Shown: positions 10,094 through 19,266 of the stretch, in pieces
Position numbering within the stretch: position 1 is the stretch's first letter
How the letters are laid out: each line of letters opens with the position of its first letter
Source of the DNA: Stentor coeruleus
Taxonomy: Eukaryota > Ciliophora > Heterotrichea > Heterotrichida > Stentoridae
Length of the DNA: 36,578 nt
Assembly: GCA_001970955.1 (NCBI GenBank)
Contig: MPUH01000753.1
Span: forward strand, 1-36,578
Direction: 5' to 3'
Position numbers and translations under genes: made by a program
Notes under the pieces: model-generated
Told to the model about the DNA's origin: nothing
What the model saw: only the letters and a program-made list of their open reading frames with translations
Database searches by the model: none

Positions 10094-11512
10094 ATGAGAT
10101 ATATTAGTGACTCAGATTCAGGCATTTCAAGGTTTGATAAACTTGGTCAGGTTTCTATCTACTGTTTTTTATCAATCATCGTTATTATGCTCATCTTTGC
10201 CGTAGTTACAAGAAATAGAGGGAAATGCTTATATGCAGTATGGCACAATATTTCTTTTATCACTTTAATCCATTGGATTCCCTTAATAAACATCGACAAC
10301 AATTCTGAATTCGAATCTTTCTTTAGCCAAATCGCTATAGTTTTCAGACCTTTCGAACTTCCTTCTATATGTCTTGATGAGCCAATAGACAATCATATAT
10401 ACTCAAGTATCAAAATTAAATCAAATAGTTTCATTAACAATGCAAAAGAATCTCTTTTAGTCTACTTTAGTATATTACTTGCTTGTATTATTGTAATTAT
10501 TCTTAGCAAATATACAAATTCAAATACGATTTTGTATTTAAAAAAGCAAGTCAAATACTCAATCATTATAAGACTTCATTTATTGTTTTATTTGGATTTC
10601 ATGACATTTAGCTTAATAAATCTGTACTTTTATACAGGTAAAAATGCGTGTTCATCAATGAATTTAGGGTTTTCTTTGTTTTTTTTGATAATGGGAGGGT
10701 GTTGGATTATAGCTATTCCTCTGATTATTAAAAAAAAAATAACAGGAGATATAGAATCACATCATGATATAGTTTTTGAAAGCATTGAAACTATAGTTAA
10801 AGAGTTTAAACCGTGTTTTACAACATCAAAGTACCAGTTTTATACTATTTTTTTATTTTATAGATATTCGCTAGCATTTTGCTTAGTAGTTTTGCCCAAT
10901 TCTCCTTCAATACAGTTGTTTATGATTGCCTTATTTCAATTTTTCATAGGTAGTCTATATTTAGTGTTATATGTATGTATTACAAGACCATTTGCTATGA
11001 AATTTGATGCAATAACTGTTGTTATTAGCGAGTTTCTTTGCCTTTTTTTGGTTGTGCTTATTGGGATTAGGTCATTAGATGACCTAACTAGCAATATGAA
11101 ATATTATCTAACTTTTGGGTGTGTGCTTATTATATGGGTCACTGAGATTACTATTATTGTTAGATTCATTTTAGATTTTGTGTTATTTAAGAAAACAAGC
11201 TTGGATACTTTGGCGAATGAAACTCAGGGTCCTACTGTTGTGCCTATTGAAAGCCAAGTTATGGATGACAAAATATTAAGCCCAGTGAAAAGAACAGAAA
11301 TATCAATAGATTGTTTATCAAACATGGATTTTAATGATCACGCTAAAAGTGAAAGAGTAGTTAATACCAATTATATTTCAAATCCTCCACACCACATCCC
11401 AAGCAACTACCCTTCACACCTAAATCCACCCAAAGCCATAATTTCCAATAACAATAAAAAGTTTGACCTAAACAGTTTTACAGTTGCCAAAAAAGTTACA
11501 AAAGAATACTAA
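10094..11512 (+). CDS. Polytopic membrane protein, TRP-like C-terminal type
   Basis: 472 residues with about eight or nine hydrophobic helices between residues 18 and 375 (for example YCFLSIIVIMLIFAVV, LLVYFSILLACIIVII, FSLFFLIMGGCWIIAI, YYLTFGCVLIIWVTEI). A hydrophilic C-terminal tail of about 95 residues, rich in Asn, Pro and His, follows. There is no signal peptide and no ligand-binding ectodomain. The order of helices and the RPF segment before the eighth helix resemble the membrane part that follows Cys-rich ectodomains in ciliate surface proteins, but here it stands alone. No upstream exon could be found in 9960-10093. Function unknown; channel or scaffold roles are guesses. The start context is AGTATAAATATG. 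Confidence 0.75.
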   Translation: MRYISDSDSGISRFDKLGQVSIYCFLSIIVIMLIFAVVTRNRGKCLYAVWHNISFITLIHWIPLINIDNNSEFESFFSQIAIVFRPFELPSICLDEPIDNHIYSSIKIKSNSFINNAKESLLVYFSILLACIIVIILSKYTNSNTILYLKKQVKYSIIIRLHLLFYLDFMTFSLINLYFYTGKNACSSMNLGFSLFFLIMGGCWIIAIPLIIKKKITGDIESHHDIVFESIETIVKEFKPCFTTSKYQFYTIFLFYRYSLAFCLVVLPNSPSIQLFMIALFQFFIGSLYLVLYVCITRPFAMKFDAITVVISEFLCLFLVVLIGIRSLDDLTSNMKYYLTFGCVLIIWVTEITIIVRFILDFVLFKKTSLDTLANETQGPTVVPIESQVMDDKILSPVKRTEISIDCLSNMDFNDHAKSERVVNTNYISNPPHHIPSNYPSHLNPPKAIISNNNKKFDLNSFTVAKKVTKEY

Positions 11513-11647
11513 AACCCTAATCTTTATAATAACTATATCTAAATCATAAATTATAAACCATAAAAAAATATACATCTCTATCACATATTTAATACACTTA
11601 TCTTAAAAACCCTTATTATTCAACAAAATTATATGTAATTATTTATC

Positions 11648-12681
11648 TCAAATCCACCTAATCCTCGTCCCATTCTTCCATTCTCCAGTTTTTTTCTCTC
11701 CACAATTATAAATCGTGCCAATTNAATCCTCGTCCCATTCTTCCATTCTCCAGTTTTTTTCTCTCCACAATTATAAATCGTGCCAATTCCATGTTGTTTC
11801 CCATTCTCCCATTGTCCCTCATACTTCTTCTCATTATTCCAAAAAAAAACCCCTTCCCCATGTTTTTTATCATTAACAAAACTCCCAATATAATATCTTC
11901 CATCTGGCCAAGTCATTTTCCCATTCCCATTAATTTTATTATATTTCCATTGTCCTTCATATTTCCTCCCATCATTATAATAAAAAACTCCAGTACCTAA
12001 TATTTCATTATCAACAAAATCTCCAATAAATCTACTATTATCAGGATATATCAAAGTTCCTTTACCATTTTTTTTACCTTGTTTATATTCACCTTCATAA
12101 ATAGTCCCATTTATCCAAAGTTCTTTACCTTTACCATGTTGTTGATCATTAAGCCAGTTTCCATAATATTTCGGTCCTGAATGATGATGAAGTTCTCCAT
12201 ATCCTGACATTTTATCAAATTCCCAATTTCCTTCATAGATATCCCCTTCTAATGTTAATAATTTACCAAGACCATGTTTTTTGTTAGCTTTGAATTGACC
12301 TTTATAGATAATTTTATTTTGTTTTGATATTTGACCTAAACCTTCTCTGATATTGTCATGAATTTCACCAGTGTAGTATTCGTCATCTTCTAGTTTTAAG
12401 TTTTCAATCCATTTTGTATGATGACTTTTATAAAGAGGTTTTTGTAGTATCCAAATAAGATGAGGGTTAGGGTTTAGAGTTTTGCGGGCTTTTTTGCATA
12501 GAAATCTTCGGGCTAGAGATTTTAAAATTTTGTCGTCTAGAGATAGGTTTGGAATTGTGCTACTGTTTTCTATGATGTTTATTTCTTGGGTGTTCTCATC
12601 AGTACTATGTTGTGGGTTCGGCATTTGCTCAACTTCTGGCTTGGATGTGCACCCTAAAAAACTACTGCCACAGTTTCCCAT
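11648..12681 (-). CDS. MORN-repeat protein with acylation-type N-terminus (assembly scar at 3' end)
   Basis: MGNCGSSFLGCTS at the N-terminus fits N-myristoylation (Gly2, Ser6) with Cys4 and Cys11 available for palmitoylation. About nine MORN repeats (YEGxWxxxxxHGxG) occupy residues 100-318, a fold that binds membrane lipids or scaffolds membrane-cytoskeleton contacts. The 3' end as given is damaged: a 64-bp stretch occurs twice (11660-11723 and 11725-11788) around a single N at 11724. Collapsing one copy plus the N (65 nt) leaves 969 nt, an exact 322-residue frame ending GEWKNGTRIRWI and TGA at 11648-11650. Without collapse the frame shifts and runs on to 11629. The collapsed version is my preferred gene model. 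It is probably cortical or membrane-associated, by inference. Confidence 0.85.
11660..11788. repeat. 64-bp perfect direct repeat around one N (assembly artefact)
   Basis: Copies at 11660-11723 and 11725-11788 are identical and separated by a single undetermined base. This is what remains when two contigs sharing an overlap are scaffolded without merging. It lies inside the MORN gene and breaks its frame. Confidence 0.9.
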
Positions 12682-12752
12682 ATTCTTTATTTTTTATATG
12701 ATATTTGATAGTTTTTCATATTAGTTATTGCAGTAATTAGCTTTTTGTTATA

Positions 12753-13451
12753 ATGTCAAAAAGGAGCTTAACACCAGCAGTTAGACATGGATCTAAAGCT
12801 AATAGCAGCAAGGAGTCTTGCAATAAAAAAAATGATTTTTCAAATTCGTATTTACAGTCTTTTAGATTAAGAACCGCTTGCACTAAAGATAATACAGTTG
12901 TTTTTCATAAAAACAGCGAAATAATCCGGAATAGGTTTCATAGAAAATCCAAAAGTGAAATAACATCCGAAACTGCAGCTGAAGTTATCAAGGAATACAT
13001 CCTTCCTATGTTTCGTAATGATTTAAGGAAAAAAAATAAAACTCAACTCTCCAATCATAAAAAATCCCATAAAAAACCTCTAGAAATAGTCCCAGGTAGT
13101 GTCTACTCTGAAATAACCCTTTCAGAACAACTTGCCGGGGAACTTCAAATTCTTAAAACATCAAACGAGGAACTAGAAAAACAAAACAAAAAACTTGAAC
13201 AAGAAAAATCCTTAAACGCCTCAGAACTTAAAAACATCAAAGATCAACTATTAAATCTACAAACAGACTATCAAATTATCCTTGAACAAAACAGAAAATC
13301 TTTATGGGATAACAATCTTAAAACTATGAATTACGATTATCTGCAAACACAATACGATTATTATAAATCTTCATTTGAATCAGCATGTTTACAAATAGAA
13401 AATGCAAACAAGAAAGTTAATGAATCCAAGAATATAAATGATATCCGATAA
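12753..13451 (+). CDS. Basic coiled-coil protein, possibly the 5' part of a broken gene
   Basis: 232 residues to TAA at 13449. Residues 1-110 are basic and Ser/Asn/Lys-rich without a recognised domain. From about 125 a heptad-rich coiled coil runs to the end (NEELEKQNKKLEQEKSLNAS). In the next 65 nt, frame +1 continues as ISDKLKYDP and frame +2 as NELTSKLAEHEHF, which would extend the same coiled coil into the gene starting at 13517. No GT-AG 15/16-mer bridges them. Either two adjacent + strand genes or one gene with about two indels and a nonsense change around 13440-13480. The start is preceded by GTTATA. Confidence 0.7.
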   Translation: MSKRSLTPAVRHGSKANSSKESCNKKNDFSNSYLQSFRLRTACTKDNTVVFHKNSEIIRNRFHRKSKSEITSETAAEVIKEYILPMFRNDLRKKNKTQLSNHKKSHKKPLEIVPGSVYSEITLSEQLAGELQILKTSNEELEKQNKKLEQEKSLNASELKNIKDQLLNLQTDYQIILEQNRKSLWDNNLKTMNYDYLQTQYDYYKSSFESACLQIENANKKVNESKNINDIR

Positions 13452-13516
13452 ATTAAAATATGATCCTTAACTACTAAAATGAATTAACATCTAAACTTGC
13501 GGAACATGAGCATTTT

Positions 13517-14488
13517 ATGAGTTTATTGATGTTTGAAAATGCTATTATGTGTGATATGTTGGAAGGGTTGTATAAGTCTTTTGATTCATTGGTTGGTTCA
13601 TATTCAGTGACTAATAAAATTTATGATGAATATCAGGTTATAAATGAAGTTTTTAAGGGTATTGTTAAGGAGCATGTTGATAATCAGAGCACTTTTCGAG
13701 GAGCGGTCATTGACCGCGACCATATCAGAACAGCTTATAGTGCTTTATTAGAAAATAGGGAAAACTACGATGATGTTCGAGGCAAGGTAATAAAATCTTA
13801 TAAAACTACAATAAAAATCCTCAGACAAGATCTAGAAAATGAACGTAAAAAACGTGAAATCTTATCTCAAGAATTCGAAGGCCTTGAGAAAAAATACACC
13901 CATACCAATACTGAATTGAATTCCTTAAGACGAAAAATCATGAAACAACTTAAAACAACTGAAGCTTTTCTTCATGTAACAAAAGTATGCATAAATTGTT
14001 CACAAGTTTATACTGAAGAAGGGAATTTTAATTGGTCTTGTAGAACTCATCTTAGTAAATACAATGGGGAAAACTATTGGTGTTGTGGATCTTCAGATAG
14101 ACATGCTATTGGTTGTGTTAGTGGCAAACATGCATGTAAAGAAGATGGTGAACATGATTTACATAAAGGAATGTTATTATTTTGCTCGGTAAAATATAGA
14201 TAGAATTGTAAAGAAAGAGGACATTTTTCAAGGAATTGTCCTAAGGATCCTAATGCTAAGAGTGTATTTGAAGGAGAAGATGAGCATGAAAGGATTGCGG
14301 ATTGTAAAAAACATAAGCAAAAAGTTTTGAATTGTGTGATTCAGCGTAAAGTTGCTGAAACACTAGCTAATTATGGGTTGTATCATACAGAAAGTGCTGC
14401 ATCTGTGAGCTCGGAAGAAGCTGTTGATGAAAGTGTTAGAGCTTTTCGTGATATTTTCGTTTTGAAGGATCAAGCACCTGATGATTAA
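13517..14488 (+). CDS. Coiled-coil protein with Cys/His cluster and CCHC zinc knuckle
   Basis: Exons 13517-14188 and 14204-14488; 318 residues. Residues 1-150 are helical and coiled-coil. A Cys/His-rich module (C158, C161, C175, H178, C189, C190, C200, H205, C207) resembles the CxxC...CxxH...WCC...GC....H zinc-binding pattern related to CHORD-like domains. A CCHC knuckle follows (C223, C226, H231, C236; CSNCKERGHFSRNC), a type that usually binds single-stranded nucleic acid. The tail is acidic. The 15-nt intron splits the knuckle after its first Cys and Ser. The reading frame is open upstream to 13478, so the true start may lie in the preceding coiled-coil gene. A nucleic-acid-binding or scaffold role is inference. 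Confidence 0.8.
14189..14203 (+). other. 15-nt intron inside the zinc knuckle
   Basis: gtaaaatatagatag, phase 0, ends in an in-frame TAG. Removal joins C-S to N-C and creates the complete CCHC motif, which is strong support for the splice. Confidence 0.9.
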
Positions 14489-15324
14489 TTTAGAGTTTTG
14501 GAATAGGTTGTATGTTAATATGTTTTTTAGATTTATTTGTTTAAGTGGGATATATGGTTTAATATTAATTTAAGTTTGGTTTATGCTTTAAAAGAAATGG
14601 TTTAAATTATTATTTGTGAATTAGTTAAAGGATTTTTGATGTAGAAATATTATAAAGTGATAAGCAAAACTGTTTATTTATGTTTAAATTAGGTTCTTTT
14701 TAATAAACCAAATAATTTTTATCTGTGTTGAACCTTAAATATAAATAATAAAAGATTTTTTTATTACCCAATAAGCTTTTAGTATCTACTTATTTGTTTT
14801 ATTAAGCCCTTACAGCATTAGTTTTTAAAAATGCACTATACAAATCTTATTATCCTAATAACTTAATACTTCAAAAGTATTAGAAACAATCCTTTCACTT
14901 ATAAATCCTATTGTATAAAAATAATACCAAATTTAGCGAATTATCCTATAACCACTCAGAGATTTTTATATAAATTAAATAACCCCTATATTAACTTTTA
15001 AAAGTTGTAAAAAATATATAAAGCCCATCTATTATCCTAAAATACCCCTTTGCCTCATAACAATAACTACCAAAACATAAAAATGACCAAAAACTCCAAA
15101 TCTATACACAAAGTCATATACCACTAAATTTAAAAAACTCCTCAACCTACCTATCAGCATTCAACTCTAAAACCTAAATAAATCCTAAACATCCATCATA
15201 TAAAAATAGATTAATACTCCTATTTAAACTTATAATATTTATTATAAATCTTTCATTCTTTTTATCATATTTCTTATTCAAAGTAAAAATTTTTCACTTT
15301 AATGGTAATAATCAACTTAATATT
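14489..15324. other. Long intergenic region, nothing recognised
   Basis: About 835 nt. The first 200 nt are G-rich on the + strand; from about 14700 to 15300 the strand is C-rich and G-poor. No open frame, tRNA or repeat of note was seen. Confidence 0.5.
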
Positions 15325-16311
15325 ATGGAAAAATGTATATGTCCGTTTGACTTTCAAGAATTCAGTTCTAGAGAACTACTTGAATCCCATTTTACTAAAA
15401 ACCACACCAGACCTGAAAAAGAAACTTCGTTGCCTGAGCTTGTTTTTTCAAGTGGCAGTTACTTAAGTATTGACGATTCTCCTCCAGAACCTGTTGCAGC
15501 AATGAAGGAATGCTTGTCCTCAGCATTGAAAAATGTAAAATTGCCTCAGAATCCTTTAAGCGAATTCGGAGAAATTTCTGAAAATAAACTCTTGCAGATA
15601 TCGAATTCACCACATATTGGTGCTTTGGCTGAAGTAATATTTATATAGTTAAAACTCAAGAATAAAGGTTTAAGTATTTTTGATTCTAATGAACGGTTTA
15701 CTGTGTCTAGATTGAATAATTTGACACATTTAGACCTATCTTTTAATTATATTACAGACCTTTCAGGGGTTAGTCAGTGCATAAATCTCTCATATTTGAA
15801 TCTGAGCAAAAATATTATTGAAGACTTGGGACCTGTACATTGTTTATTGAAACTAGTTACTTTAAAAGCTTCGGATAATAGGATTAAAGATATCTCTCCT
15901 GTTGGTAATTGTAAAAAGCTTATTAAATTAGAACTTCATAAAAATCAAATCTTTAGCTTTGAGCGAACTATGGGAATCTTAATAGGACTCCCTCGTCTTC
16001 TAAATCTCAGTCTTTTAGCAAACCCTTTTATTATCAAAACCAAAGATGCAAAAGAAAAAATAATCAACAGTTTAAATATAGAAAAACTAGACAAAGAGCC
16101 TGTTAAAAGGCATAAAATAAATGAACCAAATGTGAAACGTGTATCCTATATAAGAAACAAACTTGCAACAGACCCAGGTATGGAACGTCCTTCAAACCAA
16201 GAACTTCAAAAGCAGGTTAATGAACTTAAAAACGAAAATGTTTCTTTAAAGCAAGAGCTTTCTAAAGTTCGAGCTGTTATGAAAAAGTTGAGTATCTCTG
16301 AAGTATTTTAG
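15325..16311 (+). CDS. Leucine-rich-repeat protein with N-terminal zinc-finger-like motif
   Basis: Exons 15325-15633 and 15649-16311; 323 residues. The N-terminus has a C2H2-like motif with an unusual first pair (C4, C6, H22, H27; spacing CxC instead of CxxC), so zinc binding is uncertain. A linker of about 80 residues follows. About five SDS22-type LRRs come next (LTHLDLSFNYITDLSG, LSYLNLSKN, LVTLKASDNRIKDISP, LIKLELHKNQI), then an LRR cap (LLNLSLLANPF). A C-terminal coiled coil (ELQKQVNELKNENVSLKQEL) ends the protein. SDS22-like LRRs with coiled coils are frequent in ciliary and centrosomal proteins, so a protein-interaction role is likely; the partner is unknown. Confidence 0.85.
15634..15648 (+). 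other. 15-nt intron in LRR gene
   Basis: gtaatatttatatag, phase 0, ends in an in-frame TAG. Removal links the zinc-finger N-terminus to the LRR frame. Confidence 0.88.
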
Positions 16312-16559
16312 TTATAGAATATATTTTATTAAAATTATATGATAAGTTATCATCAGATATTATATAAATATTAGAAATTGTATTTAATTTAATAAATAAT
16401 TCCAAAAAAACTCGCTAATCTACACAAGTTGCCCATCATATAAAACATCTAAATTCTTAAATTATCTTACTTATAATCTATATCAAAACTTTAATACCAA
16501 CTTTATCATCCTATATCAACAGAACTCCTTGAGTTAAAAGCAAATATGGGGTTATAAAA

Positions 16560-18512
16560 ATGAGTAACTTATGGTCGACCCTTGGAGGTCTGAAAGGTGG
16601 GATCTTAAACGCAGCAACAAAAGGATTAAAAGACTTAGCAACTGAACTAAACGAAGAACCAAAGCCTGAGAAAAATCTTGAATCCGAACTAGAAAAACTT
16701 AAGTGCGAGCGAGACTCTTTAAAAAAACAATTAGAAAGCAAATCTCAAGACCTTGCCGCATATGAGCAAGCTTTAAAAAGTTTAAAACAATCCTACCAAC
16801 CAGTTCCAGAGGATTCTTCAAAGCTCATAAACTTTAAAATTGTCATTGGTATGGAAGATTCAGCCCAATTATTAGAAAACCTAGAAGAACTTAATGGCAA
16901 ATATTTGGATGAGCAGAAAAAAAAACATAATCTTGATACATTATTACAAGGACTTGAAAAAGCTAATGAGGATTTACAAAAAAATTTAGATAAAAAAAAT
17001 TCTGATTATGCTAAATTGGAAATAAAACTTAGGACTTGTCAATTTGATTTACAAGAAAAAACTGAAAAACTTGGAAAGGAAGTGGAAGGGTTGTTAAATT
17101 ATAAAAAAACTACACATGAAAATATTCAGAAATGTTATGGGTATTTGAAGGAAAGTTGTCAGTTGATAGGGATTTCAATACCGCAGATCAGGGCTGAAAA
17201 TTTAGGAATGGAAGATATTCAGGAATTTATATTTACGGAAAATATGTTTATTACAGAGAATATTAATAAAATCTACTCGAGCCTTAAAGGCAAATTCGAC
17301 CTGGCACAAGTGAAGACCCTGGATGGTATTAAAGATGCTATTCTCTATATAATAGATGAAAGCATTCATAGAGTTCAGGAGTATAAAGAAATATCAACAG
17401 GTGCAGAAAATATTTTAAACCAAAGCAAAAGAGAAAACCTTGAACTTACAAAAAAATACGCAGACCTAACTAAATCTTTAGACAGTAGTAAAAAAATTAT
17501 ATCAAAAAAAGAAGAAGAACTCAACTCAATTAAAGAAACATTACAAAGCTTCGAAGACTTAAAAGCAGAATTTGAGAAAATCAGCCTTCTAAACAAAAGA
17601 TTATCTGAAGAAAAAACTACAATTGAAAATGAGTTTATAGATGAAAAAAAAAAATTCGAAAAAACTTATTTATTCGTAAATCTTATTGAAGATGAAAATG
17701 CTGACCTGAAAGCAAAACTAAAAATCAATCAAGTGTCTCTACAAGAAAAAGATAAATTCCTAAATACAATATCCGAAGAGAAAACTTCGATAACAGAAAA
17801 ACTTCTTGAATCACAACAAAAAGCTCGAGAAACCAAATCTTTTTATGAAAACAAACTAAAAGAACAAAACGACAGCTTTTCTACAGAAAAATCCAAAATA
17901 ATTGAAAGCTACACACAACAAATAAATGGTTTGCAAGATTACATAAACAATCTATTAAATGATACAAAAAATCTGAAAATCGCCCAAATAAGTATAAAAG
18001 AGTATCAAAATGGGATAGAAAAATTACAAGAAACTGTTAAAAACCTTCAAAAACAATTAAACTCAGCAACAGTCCGTATAGAAGAACTCACTCGTGAAAG
18101 CGAAATTTTGACAAGCAAAATTTCGAAAAAAAAATTCAAAATTTCCCAAATGAAAAACCAAATAGAAACTACAACTCAAGAACTTGATATAAAAACCAAA
18201 GAGTTAAATGAGGAAAAAAGCATAGTTTTACATAGAATAGAAGAGTCTGAGATTATTAGAAAAGAAGCTGAAGCGATATTAGATAAAGTACAAAACAATA
18301 TCCAACGAGAAGAAAATCTTATTGACAGAAGACTTGTGACGACGTTTTTGATAAATTTTTTGAATGAAGAAAACACTGAAAAAATGAAAATACAAATGTT
18401 GAGACCTTTGGCTGAAATTCTTGGTATGGACAAAGAACAGAGAATTAAAATTGGGTTAGAACAAGAACAGGGCCTTTTAGCCCAGTTTACAACTTTTTTG
18501 ACTAGAGGATAA
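16560..18512 (+). CDS. GMAP-210/Rud3-like golgin with GRAB domain
   Basis: 650 residues. The first 30 residues (MSNLWSTLGGLKGGILNAAT...) form a Gly/Ser/Ala-rich amphipathic helix like the curvature-sensing ALPS motif of GMAP-210. A long coiled coil covers about 40-580. The C-terminus (about 592-640; DRRLVTTFLINFL, LRPLAEILGMDKEQRIKIGL) matches the GRAB (GRIP-related Arf-binding) domain of GMAP-210 and Rud3, which binds Arf1-GTP at the cis-Golgi. A vesicle tether at the Golgi is the expected role: the ALPS-like end catches small curved vesicles and the GRAB end holds the Golgi membrane. It is much shorter than human GMAP-210 and closer to yeast Rud3. The start context is GTTATAAAAATG. One possible extra intron (16849-16863) is unresolved. 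Confidence 0.85.
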   Translation: MSNLWSTLGGLKGGILNAATKGLKDLATELNEEPKPEKNLESELEKLKCERDSLKKQLESKSQDLAAYEQALKSLKQSYQPVPEDSSKLINFKIVIGMEDSAQLLENLEELNGKYLDEQKKKHNLDTLLQGLEKANEDLQKNLDKKNSDYAKLEIKLRTCQFDLQEKTEKLGKEVEGLLNYKKTTHENIQKCYGYLKESCQLIGISIPQIRAENLGMEDIQEFIFTENMFITENINKIYSSLKGKFDLAQVKTLDGIKDAILYIIDESIHRVQEYKEISTGAENILNQSKRENLELTKKYADLTKSLDSSKKIISKKEEELNSIKETLQSFEDLKAEFEKISLLNKRLSEEKTTIENEFIDEKKKFEKTYLFVNLIEDENADLKAKLKINQVSLQEKDKFLNTISEEKTSITEKLLESQQKARETKSFYENKLKEQNDSFSTEKSKIIESYTQQINGLQDYINNLLNDTKNLKIAQISIKEYQNGIEKLQETVKNLQKQLNSATVRIEELTRESEILTSKISKKKFKISQMKNQIETTTQELDIKTKELNEEKSIVLHRIEESEIIRKEAEAILDKVQNNIQREENLIDRRLVTTFLINFLNEENTEKMKIQMLRPLAEILGMDKEQRIKIGLEQEQGLLAQFTTFLTRG

Positions 18513-18526
18513 TTAATATAAATGAC

Positions 18527-19054
18527 CTACCGCTTAACAGCTTCAAATGATGATTCTTTTTCTGCTCTTAAGGATTCATCTGGATGTGGTTCAGGCTCAA
18601 CATTGTCATATCGTGGATTTTCTTCATCAATAATACTAGGATTACGTTTTCGGCCCTCCCAAAATGGTCCTGAATAATGTTGTCGATCTAGTAAATCCTT
18701 ATGTCTTCTAAGGTCTTGTGGATCAACATTTCCTCCATACCAATTTGAGTAATCTGGGGTAAATTTCACTTCAGCTTTACCTTCTTCAACTTTTCCATCT
18801 TTTACTATGAAATTTTTTACCCCTGGGACTGCAGTTGCTTTAGGTGCTGATTCAACTGCCATGTCTAGTATGACAAGTTTATTCTCAGCCCTTTTTTTGA
18901 TTGCTTCAAGTTTGGCTTGGTCTTCTGTAATATTGTAGTTAAAAAAAATATCTTCAAGGTCACGTGATGCTCTTGTTCTGATATTGAGAGGTAGATTTTG
19001 TATTTTTGTACTGAGGATGCTGTAGAGAAGACTAAGCTCTTTTTTTAGGGCCAT
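18527..19054 (-). CDS. LYR-like small protein, possibly mitochondrial assembly factor
   Basis: 175 residues. The N-terminal 60 residues resemble the helical Complex1_LYR fold: LSLLYSIL near the start in place of LYR, then LNIRTRASRDLEDIFF and AIKKRAENKLVILD. The canonical LYR Arg is Ser here, so Fe-S/ACP-type function is doubtful. The C-terminal half is hydrophilic with FTPDYSNWYGG and HYSGPFWEGRKRNP and an acidic tail; it is not assigned. The gene is convergent with the golgin gene, with only 14 nt between the two stop codons, so 3' ends of the transcripts must overlap or be extremely short. The start context is CTTATAAATG. Confidence 0.7.
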   Translation of the reverse strand: MALKKELSLLYSILSTKIQNLPLNIRTRASRDLEDIFFNYNITEDQAKLEAIKKRAENKLVILDMAVESAPKATAVPGVKNFIVKDGKVEEGKAEVKFTPDYSNWYGGNVDPQDLRRHKDLLDRQHYSGPFWEGRKRNPSIIDEENPRYDNVEPEPHPDESLRAEKESSFEAVKR

Positions 19055-19266
19055 TTATAAGCTTCATAAATGTCACTCAATATATTATTTTTTTTTTCAA
19101 TATAATCATATTAGTATTTCTTGTTAACAGAATTAAATGGTAAATATTTTACTTCAGCTAAGAATTATTTTATCATATATATCAAACCACTAAAAACATA
19201 ATAATTTTTTATTATAGGCATAAAAAGTCATCCAATAACAAGATAAATGGTATAGTAATAGAAAAA

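Noticed and set aside
11791..12000. 69-codon + strand frame opposite the MORN gene
   Set aside because: Same reason: antisense of Gly/Lys-rich repeats gives Phe/Pro-rich nonsense.
12753..14488. A long unusual intron joining the two coiled-coil parts
   Set aside because: The only candidate donors upstream and acceptors downstream are more than 100 nt apart and would delete coiled-coil sequence; no precedent among the ten introns here.
16849..16863. gtatggaagattcag as an extra in-frame intron in the golgin gene
   Set aside because: It has A10 and CAG but G at position 9, contains no stop, and the protein is plausible both ways; left as coding.
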